The notes: generated by a model not told the origin, from the sequence alone. A DNA stretch of 64,000 bases from Lachnospiraceae bacterium (GCA_017556805.1 JAFYMC010000018.1:62001-126000); one strand, 5' to 3'; shown: positions 1-9,490, counted from the first letter of the stretch. Numbers and translations: made by a program.

Positions 1-33
1 AACGGCTTTTCTCCTATTTTACTATCACATTGA

Positions 34-1974
34 TTAATCTAAATAATCCTCAAGATTTTCTAATGCATCCTCAAGATAATCTTCATAATTGATATCTTCC
101 TCAACATAGATAGTCTTCATCTTCTTACCATCCATCTTGTACAAGGTCGTAGTATCATCCTCGTAGATACTTACCATAGCCATTCCGCCTTCTCTCATAA
201 GTTCCAAAGAGCCGTCCACGGAACAAAGCTCCTTCTCTTTGCCGCCTTTCTTGGAATAGCAAAGGTCTTCCTTATCTACCACATAGTAGCAGTACTCACC
301 GTCCGGAGAAACAATTGCCTCGGTAACATCATCCGCAATCTTCTTACCCTTGCCCTTCTTAATATAATAGAGCTCGGAATCACCGTTTACAATGTAAATA
401 TTCTCCAAATCGCCGTCTGCGTACATGTAACGTGCCATTGCACCGTTGGCAAGAGTTTCCTTTTCGCCGCCCTTGCTGAACTTCGTTACCTTTACGATAT
501 CAGAGAAGTTATTGTAAACCAGGCTCTCACCGTCTTCCGCAACCGCATACTGGTATGCGCTGGAAGCAAGCTTCTCGGTCTCATACTTCTTCAGCATATA
601 ATAAATCTCATCGGTCATCTTAGCGTAGAACAGCTTCTCCTTAAAGGTATCTACACCGGTATAGGTAACGGTGATTTCACCCTGCTCCGTATCCAGCTCC
701 TGCTCAAAGCTTGCCGCATCATCGCGTAAAATCACCTTGCTCAACTCTTCGTTGGCAACCTTCTTCTTCTCATCAGCCTTTACAGTCACATAGGTCTTAT
801 CCTCATTGAAGAATAACATCTCGGAGTTGTCCGCATTCATCATTACTTCTACGTAACGAAGGTCGCTTGCGAGCTTCTCTTCCTTCTTACCCTTCATAAC
901 GTAAACACGGTCAACATCGGTATAATAAATGTACTTTGCCTTATCCGCAATCGCAAAGATACGCTTTTCCTTACCTAACTCCTCCGGCTCCTTACCGTTT
1001 ACGGAATAGAAGCCCTTGAAATCATCGGTAGCGTCGTACTCTGCCACATATGCAACGGTCTTACCGTCCGGAGAAAGTACCGCACTGTCCACTACAACCT
1101 CTTCCTCGATTTCGGTAGAAGTCTTCTTCTTAATATCGTACATATTTAAGGTACCGACCTTGATGTAATCGGTATAACCGTACTGGGTATTGTTGTAAGC
1201 GACACTCTCACAGTCGGTGAAGTATACCATGGTGTTACCCTTCTGGGAAACCAAAACGCCTCTTGCGTCATCGATACCGGTCTTAATTACCTTGCCGTCC
1301 TTAAGAATAACCAGCTCATCCTCTTCGTTCTCATAGCAAACAACAGAACCGTCCATGCTGTAAACCTGGGAATTGGCTTCCTCATCGTCCAGCTTTACTT
1401 CCTTGCCGTTTAAATAAACCGCATACAAATCACCGTCACGCTCGGTAACATCAAGCACCACGTCTTCCGAGGTCTTCAGATAAGAATCATCACCGGAATT
1501 CATCGCAATTGCCGGAATAATAATACATAATAAAATCGCTACAAGCGCAAGACCGAGAACCTTCGGATTTAACTTCTTTCCTTCGGTCATGTCAACTGCC
1601 TTTGCCTTCTTCTCCTTCTTCGGCTTTACTTCCTCCGCAACAGCCTCTGCAGCTTCCTTCACCTCTTCCACGGTCTCTGCTGCTTCCTTTACTTCTTCCA
1701 CAGTCTCTGCTGCTTCCGCAACCTCTTCAGCTACCGCTTCCTTTACCTCTTCCACGGTCTCTGCTGCTTCCGCAACCTCCTCAGTTACCGCTTCCTTTAC
1801 CTCTTCTACGGTCTCTGCTGCTTCCGCAACCTCTTCAGCTACCGCTTCCTTTACCTCTTCTACAGTCTCTGCAACCTTCTCGGCTACTGCTTCTGCTGCG
1901 GTCAAAGCCGTACCGCACTCGGTACAGAACTTCACATCATCCGCATATTCCTTGCCACAATTACTGCAAATCAT
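34..1974 (-). CDS. Zinc-ribbon, single-pass membrane protein with Ala/Glu repeat region and propeller-like outer domain
   Basis: The 646-residue product starts with a zinc ribbon (C3, C6, C17, C20; CSNCGKEY and FCTECGTA). An Ala/Glu/Val-rich, probably coiled-coil region (about 25-118) follows, then a Lys-rich stretch, one membrane helix (about 138-158) and about 480 residues predicted outside the cell. The outer part has recurring short beta-strand blocks (for example LSPDGKTVAYVAEY and VSPDGEYCYYVV), as in TolB/WD40-like propellers. The start at 1974 is chosen because GGAGGG lies just upstream and the zinc ribbon begins there; a longer reading frame to 2037 has no ribosome site. The Ala/Glu region is encoded by 54-bp tandem repeats. 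Function unknown; an envelope sensor or scaffold is a guess. Confidence 0.75.
   Translation of the reverse strand: MICSNCGKEYADDVKFCTECGTALTAAEAVAEKVAETVEEVKEAVAEEVAEAAETVEEVKEAVTEEVAEAAETVEEVKEAVAEEVAEAAETVEEVKEAAETVEEVKEAAEAVAEEVKPKKEKKAKAVDMTEGKKLNPKVLGLALVAILLCIIIPAIAMNSGDDSYLKTSEDVVLDVTERDGDLYAVYLNGKEVKLDDEEANSQVYSMDGSVVCYENEEDELVILKDGKVIKTGIDDARGVLVSQKGNTMVYFTDCESVAYNNTQYGYTDYIKVGTLNMYDIKKKTSTEIEEEVVVDSAVLSPDGKTVAYVAEYDATDDFKGFYSVNGKEPEELGKEKRIFAIADKAKYIYYTDVDRVYVMKGKKEEKLASDLRYVEVMMNADNSEMLFFNEDKTYVTVKADEKKKVANEELSKVILRDDAASFEQELDTEQGEITVTYTGVDTFKEKLFYAKMTDEIYYMLKKYETEKLASSAYQYAVAEDGESLVYNNFSDIVKVTKFSKGGEKETLANGAMARYMYADGDLENIYIVNGDSELYYIKKGKGKKIADDVTEAIVSPDGEYCYYVVDKEDLCYSKKGGKEKELCSVDGSLELMREGGMAMVSIYEDDTTTLYKMDGKKMKTIYVEEDINYEDYLEDALENLEDYLD
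1683..1884. repeat. 54-bp tandem repeat inside the zinc-ribbon gene
   Basis: The word CTTCCTTTACCTCTTC recurs at about 1737, 1791 and 1845, a period of 54 bp, with a diverged copy starting near 1683. Each unit encodes 18 residues of the type ETVEEVKEAVAEEVAEAA. The period is a multiple of three, so copy-number change would lengthen or shorten the coiled region without breaking the frame. Confidence 0.85.
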
Positions 1975-2113
1975 AGTTCCCTCCTTCTTGCCGCCCTGTA
2001 GACAGCAAAACACGTTTTCATTCGTTAATAAAAACATTCCACATTATATTTTACTCTATTTTACCATGCATGTCAAGAAATTGTCATGTGACAAATTTAT
2101 TTTGCAGAAAGGG

Positions 2114-2650
2114 TTACTCTTCCCTCATATCCAAATCCCTCTGCATAGCCTCCAAATACGGCACCGGCACATTCTTTCCCTTCGGCAGGAAAAACTCCTG
2201 TTCCAGTTCTTCGAAACGGAAGCTCTTTCTTCCGCCGGACCGCATCCGCTCGTAAAACTCCTTTAGCTTCTCAAACCGCAGGTAATAGTACTGCTCCCTT
2301 GCGGTGTAGTAGATGAGCAGAAACGCCACGCCCTCCTGTCGCTCAAAGGCCTCCATAAATTCAAACTGATGCTCATGCACATTCTGTAAGGAAAAAGTAT
2401 CCTCCGCGCATTCCTTAGCATCAAAGCACACCGGAATCCCCTGTATCGCACCGATGTAGTCTACGGTACTCTTTTTATCAAAGTACGCCAAAGTAATGTG
2501 TCTGGTCTTCTGATCGATATCAATGGGAGTAATGGGCGTCGGCACCTTCTGAATGAGGGCCAGTCCCAGTTCCCGATACCGCTCGTTGGTCAGGTTGATT
2601 AATTCCTCAAAGGCCGAGCCTCGCAGGCCCCGCGAATTCCATTCTCCCAT
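2114..2650 (-). CDS. recU: Holliday junction resolvase RecU
   Basis: RecU cuts four-way junctions during recombinational repair and chromosome segregation in Firmicutes. The 178-residue length is near the family norm. Visible family motifs are PTPITPI near residue 37, STVDYIG with D64, and FDAKEC with D77, K79 and E80, matching the acidic/lysine nuclease centre. The LQNVHEHQ helix and the GGRKSFRFEELE tail are also typical. The ATG has AGGAGAG upstream. In Bacillus recU pairs with a penicillin-binding protein gene; no such neighbour is present here. In the FDAKE motif Asp stands where Bacillus has Glu, a conservative change. Confidence 0.9.
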   Translation of the reverse strand: MGEWNSRGLRGSAFEELINLTNERYRELGLALIQKVPTPITPIDIDQKTRHITLAYFDKKSTVDYIGAIQGIPVCFDAKECAEDTFSLQNVHEHQFEFMEAFERQEGVAFLLIYYTAREQYYYLRFEKLKEFYERMRSGGRKSFRFEELEQEFFLPKGKNVPVPYLEAMQRDLDMREE

Positions 2651-2723
2651 ACACTCTCCTTTCCGGCCGTCCGGTCACTTCCATCCAAGCGCCGAGTCAC
2701 CTTCAAAATCGTTCTTTTACCGT

Positions 2724-3761
2724 CTATCGTCCTGTTCCGTCAAGGCACCGGTCATATACCCCCAGCTCCTTTGCTATCCGTAAAAACTGCTGCGGTACCG
2801 GTGCGGAAAGCTTCCTTCCGCAAAGTGCCTCACAGGCAGACAACTTCTCCGGAAATTCCAGATACGCCGCATGAAGCAATTGGTACTTCAAACCGAACCG
2901 ATCCCGAAGCTTCCGATTTTCCGCTGGCATTCCGTACTTTGCATCTCCCAGAAGCGGATGTCCCACCGAGGCCAGGTGGGCACGAATCTGGTGAGTTTTA
3001 CCGGTAATCAATCTTACTCTGAGCAACGTATAGTTGCCGTTTGTAATCACCGGCGTATACTCCGTTTCAATGTAGGAGCTTTCCTCCGAGCGCTTTTTCG
3101 CCTCCACCGTCACTTTATTGGTCCGGGCATCCTTTTCCAGATACCCCTGTAAACGACTGGTATTCTTTACCGCTCCCTGTACGATACAAAGGTAATCCTT
3201 GTGCACCGTCCGTTCCTTAAACAGTTCCGAAAGGGTCTGCAATCCCACAAGACTCTTTCCCGCAGTTATGAGTCCGCTGGTATTCCGGTCCAGACGGTTA
3301 CACACCCCCGGACGGAAGGTCTGCAAGTCTTCTTTCGTAAGCTTTCCCTGCTCCAGTAAGTAATCGATGACCCATTCGTTTAAGGAATAATCCTCAGGTA
3401 CCGCCTTCTGGGACAATACCCCCGCCGGCTTATTTAAAATCAGAACGTCCTCATCCTCGTACATCACCCGAATATCGGACAATTCCTTCGGTTTTTTCGT
3501 AGTTTTCTTTCGTTCTACTGCTGTCGTATTCTCTGAGTTCTTTCCCTGAAAGGATGCAATGGTCTCCTCCGACAAAAACAGGCTGACCTCGTCGGTCTCC
3601 CGTAAAAGCTCCGAACCGTCTGCCTTCTTTCCATTTAAGGTTATATTCTTTTTTCGCAGCATCTTATGCAGAAAGCTTTGCGGTGCCGCATTCAAATACT
3701 TTGCAAGAAGCTTCAACAGCTTTTGTCCCGCTTCGTTTTTCGATACTACTATCTGTTTCAT
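2724..3761 (-). CDS. RluC/RluD-family 23S rRNA pseudouridine synthase
   Basis: 345 residues. An N-terminal S4 RNA-binding domain (about 12-65) is followed by a Lys/Thr-rich linker (about 75-95) and the RluA-type catalytic domain. The catalytic motif is NRLDRNTSGL with D158; later motifs are KDYLCIVQG and GKTHQIRAHLASVGHPLLGD. The enzyme isomerises uridines in large-subunit rRNA; the exact target cannot be read from sequence. AGGAG precedes the ATG. It is the first of three pseudouridine synthases in this window. Confidence 0.85.
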   Translation of the reverse strand: MKQIVVSKNEAGQKLLKLLAKYLNAAPQSFLHKMLRKKNITLNGKKADGSELLRETDEVSLFLSEETIASFQGKNSENTTAVERKKTTKKPKELSDIRVMYEDEDVLILNKPAGVLSQKAVPEDYSLNEWVIDYLLEQGKLTKEDLQTFRPGVCNRLDRNTSGLITAGKSLVGLQTLSELFKERTVHKDYLCIVQGAVKNTSRLQGYLEKDARTNKVTVEAKKRSEESSYIETEYTPVITNGNYTLLRVRLITGKTHQIRAHLASVGHPLLGDAKYGMPAENRKLRDRFGLKYQLLHAAYLEFPEKLSACEALCGRKLSAPVPQQFLRIAKELGVYDRCLDGTGR

Positions 3762-3785
3762 AGACTCTCCTGTCCTATCGTCCTC

Positions 3786-4352
3786 TTATACTGCCAGGGA
3801 ACGCAAAAACTCGATTAACTCCTGCATCTCTTCCTCGGTCCGAGTCGCCTTTTCTATCCGCTTTAATGCAGAGAAAAATTTGTCCCGTTCCTTATGTACC
3901 GTTACCTTCCCCGGAATCTGCCGGCGCTTCAGTTCCGCCCCCAGATATTCCGTCATCTTGTCCGTCTTTTCCTTATCGCTCATGGCAAGACCGATGAGTT
4001 CATTGCCCGTCAGCACGAAAAAGGACATGCCCATGGCACGCTCCCCGGAGGTAAATACATAATCGGAAAACAGCACACTGCCTTCCGGAGCAGCGGCTTT
4101 TACCTGCTCATACAACGCCTTATCCGGCGTCTTATACTTGAGTAAAACAATAACCGTAGTCAGATACCGTGCCATCGGAAGTACAAACAAAACCGCCACC
4201 ACCGTAAAGATATTTGTCTTTTCAAACTTATTGAGACACAATCCCAAAACAAAAATCGCCACACCGATGGCCACCATAGAAAGGGCCCCGATGATATTTT
4301 TCTTCTTTTCCGCATTGATGCGTCCGTATTCACAACGCTCTGTCCGCTTCAT
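3786..4352 (-). CDS. Hypothetical two-helix membrane protein
   Basis: 188 residues. A basic N-terminus is followed by two membrane helices (about 20-43 and 48-68, GALSMVAIGVAIFVLGLC and FTVVAVLFVLPMARYL), then a soluble cytoplasmic part with several Lys/Arg/Glu-rich helices. The start at 4352 is supported by AAGGAG at normal spacing; an upstream start at 4370 would have none. It sits between the HAD phosphatase and the RluC/D-like gene, all on the same strand, so it is probably co-transcribed. I recognise no functional motif. Confidence 0.65.
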   Translation of the reverse strand: MKRTERCEYGRINAEKKKNIIGALSMVAIGVAIFVLGLCLNKFEKTNIFTVVAVLFVLPMARYLTTVIVLLKYKTPDKALYEQVKAAAPEGSVLFSDYVFTSGERAMGMSFFVLTGNELIGLAMSDKEKTDKMTEYLGAELKRRQIPGKVTVHKERDKFFSALKRIEKATRTEEEMQELIEFLRSLAV

Positions 4353-4363
4353 GTTACTTCTCC

Positions 4364-5011
4364 TTACCAAACAATCTCATCATAATGGGTAATGTAATAA
4401 TCCGCCAATTGTTTCTTTTCTTCCCGGTAATCGGCGGAAAACGCGTCTTCCACGCCGCATACTTTCATCCCGGCAGCCTTCCCTGCCTGTATTCCCTCGG
4501 AAATATCCTCAAATACCAGACAATGCTCCGGTGCTTCCTTTAAATAATCCGCCACCAAAAGATAAATATCCGGTGCCGGCTTTCCCGTCCGCACCTCACA
4601 GGACATATGTACCTCGTCAAAATACGGTCGCAAGCCCAGCGCATCCAGCACCGCAAAGGCCAGCTCCTTGGAATTGCTGGTAGCAATTCCGGTCTTGATG
4701 CCCCGCTCCTTAAGCTTCTTTAAAAAGTCCAGTACTCCCGGCTTTAGCGGTACTTCGTTACAATACTTGTCCATGGCCATCTCGTTCCAATCGGACTTGA
4801 TTTTGTCCAAACTATCCGGAATATCAAACGTCTCCTTAAAATATACCGCCGTTTCCCGAAAGCTCATGCCGGAAATCTTTTTCTGCAAATCCGGCGGCAA
4901 AGGAATGCCGAACCGGGCCAGATATTCGATATCGATCGCTTCCCACATCCACATGGAATCCACCACCGTACCGTCCAAATCAAAAATCACCGCTTTGATT
5001 CCTTCTAACAC
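4364..5011 (-). CDS. HAD-superfamily phosphatase (beta-phosphoglucomutase/phosphoglycolate phosphatase type)
   Basis: About 215 residues with all HAD motifs: FDLDGTVVDS (motif I, nucleophile Asp), GIATSNSKEL (motif II Thr-Ser), the Lys in RTGKPAPDIY (motif III) and VFEDISEGIQAG (motif IV). The helical cap follows motif I, as in subclass I enzymes. Likely acts on a small sugar phosphate or similar metabolite; the substrate is not predictable. The GTG at 5011 is chosen because it follows the rsuA stop by one base with AAGGAG upstream; a GTG at 5023 would overlap rsuA and is poorly spaced. Confidence 0.8.
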   Translation of the reverse strand: MLEGIKAVIFDLDGTVVDSMWMWEAIDIEYLARFGIPLPPDLQKKISGMSFRETAVYFKETFDIPDSLDKIKSDWNEMAMDKYCNEVPLKPGVLDFLKKLKERGIKTGIATSNSKELAFAVLDALGLRPYFDEVHMSCEVRTGKPAPDIYLLVADYLKEAPEHCLVFEDISEGIQAGKAAGMKVCGVEDAFSADYREEKKQLADYYITHYDEIVW

Positions 5012-5012
5012 G

Positions 5013-5765
5013 TTATCCTTCACTCCTTACACTTTCCTGCAACGTCTGTAATTCTTCCTCCGTCAGCGACCGGTATTCACCCGGCGCCAAAGTTTCATCC
5101 AGGCACACACCGCCCATAGCCATCCGCTTTAAGTACAGCACTTCGTTTCCGGTGGCCGCAAACATCCGCTTTACCTGATGAAATTTACCTTCATGAAGCG
5201 TCACCGCTGCTGCAACCCCGCCCCCCGGCAAAAATCCTTCAAGCTCCGGCTCACTTAACCGGCGCAACACCGCCGGCATGGCGGTCAATTCCTCATCCAC
5301 TCTCATTCCGGATGCAAATACCGTGATATCCTCCTCCGTAATCTCTCTTGCCAGCTTTGCAAAATACAGCTTGTCCGCATGCTTTTTCGGAGAAATCAGC
5401 TGATGGGACAGCATGCCGTCGTCCGTCAAGAGTAACAGTCCTTCCGTATCCTTATCTAAGCGTCCTACCGGGAACAAATTCCGTCTCTTTTTATCCTCCG
5501 CCGAAAGAAGGCTCAGTACCGTCTTTGCCTCCCTATCCTGCGTGGCGGAAACCGTCCCCGCAGGCTTATTTAACATATAGTACACAAACTTCTGAAAGGT
5601 CAGTGTCTTCCCGTCTAAGGTCAGCACGTCCCCCTCTTCCTTTACCTGCTCTGCGGTGGTCTTTTTCACTTCGCCGTTTACGCAGACTCTGCCCTTTACA
5701 ATCACATCCCGTGCCTGGGACCGGGTCATTCCGGTCAGCTCCGCTACCAGTTTGTCTAACCGCAT
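5013..5765 (-). CDS. rsuA: RsuA-family 16S rRNA pseudouridine synthase
   Basis: 250 residues with an S4 domain (1-50) and a catalytic domain starting MLNKPAGTVSA. The catalytic motif is PVGRLDKDTEGLLLLT with D104; the downstream motif EGKFHQVKRMFAATGN is typical of RsuA rather than RluB/F. RsuA makes pseudouridine at the 16S position equivalent to E. coli U516. It lies 9 bp after rsmF and directly before the HAD gene, forming a tight same-strand run. Confidence 0.85.
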   Translation of the reverse strand: MRLDKLVAELTGMTRSQARDVIVKGRVCVNGEVKKTTAEQVKEEGDVLTLDGKTLTFQKFVYYMLNKPAGTVSATQDREAKTVLSLLSAEDKKRRNLFPVGRLDKDTEGLLLLTDDGMLSHQLISPKKHADKLYFAKLAREITEEDITVFASGMRVDEELTAMPAVLRRLSEPELEGFLPGGGVAAAVTLHEGKFHQVKRMFAATGNEVLYLKRMAMGGVCLDETLAPGEYRSLTEEELQTLQESVRSEG

Positions 5766-5774
5766 GCCTTCCTC

Positions 5775-7151
5775 CTACATCATCCGCCAGCCGGCAAGAT
5801 ATTTATTCTTAATGACACCCTTGGCGGCCTTTCCCCAGCCTAACGGGTATCCGTCCACACATACCAGTACAAACCCGTCTGCAACCGGTTCTTTGGCATC
5901 AATGGTTTCGCACTTTAAGTAACGAATCACATCCTCGTCCTCCGCAGTCAGGTTGTAGCAATTATCGTATTCCTCTGCCTTTAAGGCACAAGCCAGTGCC
6001 TGACTCGGCTCGAACCGGTTCTTTTTCATTTCACCCAGAAGCAAGCCCGACCGCAAAATCCGAAGTCCCGATAAATCCGGCAGATTCTCCGGCAAATAAT
6101 ACAAACGATCTTCTCTTGCGATAATACGCTCCGATGAAAACGTTATCTTTACTCTGTTTAAAAACTCCTGTGCTTCCTCAGACAGTTTTGCCGGACGCAC
6201 ACGCTCTGTCGTAACCGGCGCCCCCTCTGCCTCCGGGGACTTTTGAAGCAGTGCCACAAAATGCCCCTCTCCTTCCATCCGGTGAGGCCAGATACGAATT
6301 GCTTTCTTTATTTCCTCAGGACCGTTCGCCCATTCCGGTCTGCCCGGTGCGAATCCCTCATAGTACAAAGGCGACTCCGCCATGGAAAGCTCCGGATATT
6401 CGGAAAGCAAGAACGCTAACGTGTCTTCATCCTCCTCCGGCGAGAAGGTACAAGTAGAATACAGAAGCATTCCGCCCGGACGAAGCATCTTTACCGCCGA
6501 CGGTAAAATCTCCCGTTGCAGCTTCTGATAATACTCCACGCCGTACTGCTCCCAATTTTTCATGATGGCCGGACTTTTTCGGAACATTCCTTCTCCGGAA
6601 CACGGTGCATCCACCAGAATTTTATCAAAATATCCGGCAAACCGTTCTGCAAGCTTCGCCGGCGGTTCACTGACAATCACCGCATTCTTCGTGCCGAACA
6701 GTTCCAGATTCTTAAGCAGTGCCTTTGCACGGGAATTACTGATATCATTGGAAACCAGCACACCTTCTCCGTTTAACTTCGCCGCAAGCTCCGTACTCTT
6801 TCCGCCCGGCGCCGCACATAAATCCAGCACCCGCTCCCCCGGAGTCACCGGAAGTACTGCCGCCGGCGTCATGGCGCTCGGCTCCTGAATATAGTACATA
6901 CCTGCAAAATAATACGGATGCTTCGCCGGTTGTGCTGCATCCGCATCATAGTAAAATCCGTTGGTAACCCACGGAATCTTCCGCACAGCAACCGGTGCTA
7001 TCTTCTCGAACTCCTGCGGAGACAGCTTCATGGTGTTGACACGCATGCCTGCCGCATGGTCGGTTTCATACCCCTTTGCAAATGCTTCATATTCCGCACC
7101 GAGAAGCTCTCTCATCCGCTTCTCGAACTTTTCCGGTAATTTAATTGCCAT
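5775..7151 (-). CDS. rsmF: RsmF/NOL1-NOP2-sun family rRNA (cytosine-C5)-methyltransferase
   Basis: 458 residues. The Rossmann SAM-binding motif VLDLCAAPGGKSTELA and the two catalytic cysteines (in DAPCSGEGMFRK and LYSTCTFSPEED) identify an RNA m5C methyltransferase. The roughly 150-residue C-terminal part (RPAKLSEEAQEFLNRV to the end, including LLLGEMKKNRFEPSQALA) matches the extra RNA-binding region of RsmF/YebU-type enzymes. The target is probably 16S rRNA. GGAGG precedes the ATG. It is the 5-prime member of an RNA-modification cluster. Confidence 0.88.
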   Translation of the reverse strand: MAIKLPEKFEKRMRELLGAEYEAFAKGYETDHAAGMRVNTMKLSPQEFEKIAPVAVRKIPWVTNGFYYDADAAQPAKHPYYFAGMYYIQEPSAMTPAAVLPVTPGERVLDLCAAPGGKSTELAAKLNGEGVLVSNDISNSRAKALLKNLELFGTKNAVIVSEPPAKLAERFAGYFDKILVDAPCSGEGMFRKSPAIMKNWEQYGVEYYQKLQREILPSAVKMLRPGGMLLYSTCTFSPEEDEDTLAFLLSEYPELSMAESPLYYEGFAPGRPEWANGPEEIKKAIRIWPHRMEGEGHFVALLQKSPEAEGAPVTTERVRPAKLSEEAQEFLNRVKITFSSERIIAREDRLYYLPENLPDLSGLRILRSGLLLGEMKKNRFEPSQALACALKAEEYDNCYNLTAEDEDVIRYLKCETIDAKEPVADGFVLVCVDGYPLGWGKAAKGVIKNKYLAGWRMM

Positions 7152-7183
7152 ACCGTCCTCCTAAATATATCGGTAACGTAATC

Positions 7184-7987
7184 TTATCGTAAGCTCTGTA
7201 CCCGGTAGCCCTCCGCAATAATATCAAGCTCCTTGCTGAAGCGCTCCAACTGGGCCAAATCCCCCTCCTGGTATACGCGGAAAAACTCATCCTGAATCTT
7301 GACCACTTCTTTTTTATTGGCTGCCTTATACAAGTTCTGGATATTGGTCAGAATATCCGCCACCAGACCGGCATTCCGGTTAAAGGAATTCTGGGCATCC
7401 ATAATTTCCTCCCGCACGGACGCCATCTCCTCATCCAACACCCCGATTGCCTCTGCCGCGTTAAGAAGACGCTGGCGCAGATTCTCCGGCATATTCTTCT
7501 TATACTTATACTGCAGGGAATGCTCGATGGTTGCCCAGAAATTCATTGCCAGTGTACGAATCTGAATCTCGATATGCAGTACCTTCGGCCCCCGCAAAGT
7601 TTCTACCGTATATTGCACAATCATATGATAACTGCGGTATCCGCTCTTTTTGGCATTCTCGATATAATCCTTTTCTTCTTTCACCTGCATATCTGCACGG
7701 TTTTTAATGATATCCACTACCTTGTAGATATCCTCCGTAAACTGGCAGATAATACGAATACCCGCAATATCCTCTATATGATTTTCAAACTCCTCGAACG
7801 GAATCCCCTTCTTCTGGCACTTTTCCAGAATACTGGAAATGGACTTGAGTCGTCCCTTTACCTGCTCCACCGGCGAATAATTGCCGCTTTTCCGGTATGC
7901 ATCAATCAGATGCTCAAACTTTACAACAATCTCATCCACCGCCAACGCATACGGTTCCAAAAGCTCTCTCCAAAGCTGAATCTCCAT
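7184..7987 (-). CDS. relQ: Small alarmone synthetase, RelQ type (GTP pyrophosphokinase)
   Basis: 267 residues containing only the RelA/SpoT synthetase domain: VKGRLKSISSILEK, DIAGIRIICQFTEDIY, KKSGYRSYHMIVQY and the HIEIQIRTLAMNFWATIEH block. There is no HD hydrolase, TGS or ACT domain, so it makes (p)ppGpp-type alarmones without degrading them. It is somewhat longer than Bacillus RelQ (211 residues), with an extra C-terminal helical region. The ATG at 7987 has GGAGGG nine bases upstream; an upstream GTG at 7996 directly abuts that site and is rejected. Confidence 0.88.
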   Translation of the reverse strand: MEIQLWRELLEPYALAVDEIVVKFEHLIDAYRKSGNYSPVEQVKGRLKSISSILEKCQKKGIPFEEFENHIEDIAGIRIICQFTEDIYKVVDIIKNRADMQVKEEKDYIENAKKSGYRSYHMIVQYTVETLRGPKVLHIEIQIRTLAMNFWATIEHSLQYKYKKNMPENLRQRLLNAAEAIGVLDEEMASVREEIMDAQNSFNRNAGLVADILTNIQNLYKAANKKEVVKIQDEFFRVYQEGDLAQLERFSKELDIIAEGYRVQSLR

Positions 7988-8022
7988 ATTGCACACCCTC
8001 CAAACCCCGTTTTACGGGTTAA

Positions 8023-9468
8023 TTACTTCACATTACCGAAAATCTTCTTATGAAGTGCATCAATATTCTGCGCCCAGTTAGGAACAATTGCCTTACCCAC
8101 GTCTCCGCCGAAATCCAGTTCTCTAAAGGAACCCGACGTCGGAATCCGGAAGCTTTCCAGGTCCAAAATACGATTTTCCACTACGTCTTCCATTAAATCC
8201 TGCATATCCGCCTTCGAAATGTTGGTTTTCACCTGCGGCAGGCAATCGTTTAACACAGATAACAGAGTAAAAATACCGGTCTCCTTGTATTTGTTAAACA
8301 ACTTTGTCAATACAATTCTCTGACGCTCCGTACGACCGAAATCACTACTGGTACCGTTGATATTCGGAACCTTACGTACTCGACAATATCCCAGTACCTG
8401 ATTTCCGTTCATCAGCTGTGTTCCCGGAACCACATTACGATACTCTTTTTTTGTGATATATTTGGTTTTATTCAAATACTCGGCCTCTTCCTCGGTCAAG
8501 GTAATCTCTACACCGCCCAGGCGGTCGATAATCCACTCAAAATCGTCAAAGCCAACCTTCACATAACCGTCAATCTTTACCTGCAAATTCTGCTCCACCG
8601 TCTCCACCAAAAGCCTGGAACCGCCATGGGAATACGCTGCATTTAATTTGTGATCCGCATGACCCGGTATATGCACATACATGTCGCGCATAAGAGACGT
8701 CATATAAATCTTATTGTCTTTGGAATTAACGGACACCAAAATCATGGTATCGGAACGTTCTCCTCCAAACTGCGGTAACGCCTCCGTACCGATTAACAGG
8801 ATGTTATATACATACTCCTCGTGACGCGGCTCTATCATCGGAATCGGCGTTGCGGTCGGTACCGGCGTCGGATCTCCCGGCTTTACCGGCTTTGTCGGCT
8901 CCGGTGTCACATTATTTACAATACCGGTAGCTTCCGGCGGCGGAGTTACCTCGTCTTCTCCTCCGGTTTTGTCGGACACATAACCTGCAACCATACTGTA
9001 AATGATTTTACGTCCCGGCTTGGTTCCGACCAAAAAGAGTAAAATCAGGCAGAGAGAAGCCACTGTAATCATAGCTGCCCTACACCACTTCGGAATACGC
9101 TGCCAGATATTTTTCTTCTTACCGGACGAGTTCCCGTTCTCCTTTTCCTCCTCAGCCGGTCCCATCGTCGCCGCCATCTGCGCAGCCAAAGCCTCATCGA
9201 TACTCTGCAAAATCATATCCTCGTCCGCAGTTTCCTCGGTATCCGCAAACTCTTCTTCCCCAAAGTCAAAATCAAAATGAAGCTCCGGAAGCTCTTCTTC
9301 CGAACCTGCAGGTATGTAATCGGTCGCCTCGGCGACCGCACCCGTCTCTCCTTCTTCCGGTCCCTTGATATCCGGCGCAACACCTACTTCCGCACGCGGT
9401 ACAAGGACCTCTCCCGTTAACTCATCCACCTCAAATTCATCAAATATGGATTTCTTTTCTTCACTCAT
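8023..9468 (-). CDS. LytR-CpsA-Psr (LCP) family cell-wall ligase, copy 1
   Basis: LCP proteins transfer undecaprenyl-linked polymers onto peptidoglycan. This 481-residue protein has an unusually long acidic cytoplasmic tail (about 1-125), a basic stop region, one membrane helix (about 130-150, AAMITVASLCLILLFLVG), a Pro/Thr-rich linker and the LCP domain. Signature blocks are NILLIGTE, RSDTMILVSVN, SLMRDMYVHIPG, KLNAAYSHGG and GRTERQRIVLTKL, containing the conserved Arg and Asp residues of the pyrophosphate site. The ATG at 9468 has GGTGG upstream; a GTG at 9480 overlaps that site. Confidence 0.85.
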   Translation of the reverse strand: MSEEKKSIFDEFEVDELTGEVLVPRAEVGVAPDIKGPEEGETGAVAEATDYIPAGSEEELPELHFDFDFGEEEFADTEETADEDMILQSIDEALAAQMAATMGPAEEEKENGNSSGKKKNIWQRIPKWCRAAMITVASLCLILLFLVGTKPGRKIIYSMVAGYVSDKTGGEDEVTPPPEATGIVNNVTPEPTKPVKPGDPTPVPTATPIPMIEPRHEEYVYNILLIGTEALPQFGGERSDTMILVSVNSKDNKIYMTSLMRDMYVHIPGHADHKLNAAYSHGGSRLLVETVEQNLQVKIDGYVKVGFDDFEWIIDRLGGVEITLTEEEAEYLNKTKYITKKEYRNVVPGTQLMNGNQVLGYCRVRKVPNINGTSSDFGRTERQRIVLTKLFNKYKETGIFTLLSVLNDCLPQVKTNISKADMQDLMEDVVENRILDLESFRIPTSGSFRELDFGGDVGKAIVPNWAQNIDALHKKIFGNVK

Positions 9469-9490
9469 ATTACGATCCACCTTTTCTATC

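Noticed and set aside
1683..1884. Tandem repeats as a CRISPR array
   Set aside because: Units are directly adjacent without unique spacers and are coding.
1589..2266. Long Ser/Ala/Thr-rich plus-strand frames opposite the zinc-ribbon gene
   Set aside because: They mirror the repeat-encoding minus-strand gene, have no ribosome site and run across its end; low-complexity shadows.
8003..8022. Hairpin AACCCG/CGGGGTT as terminator between LCP copy 1 and relQ
   Set aside because: No U-run follows on the minus strand; left as a possible weak hairpin only.
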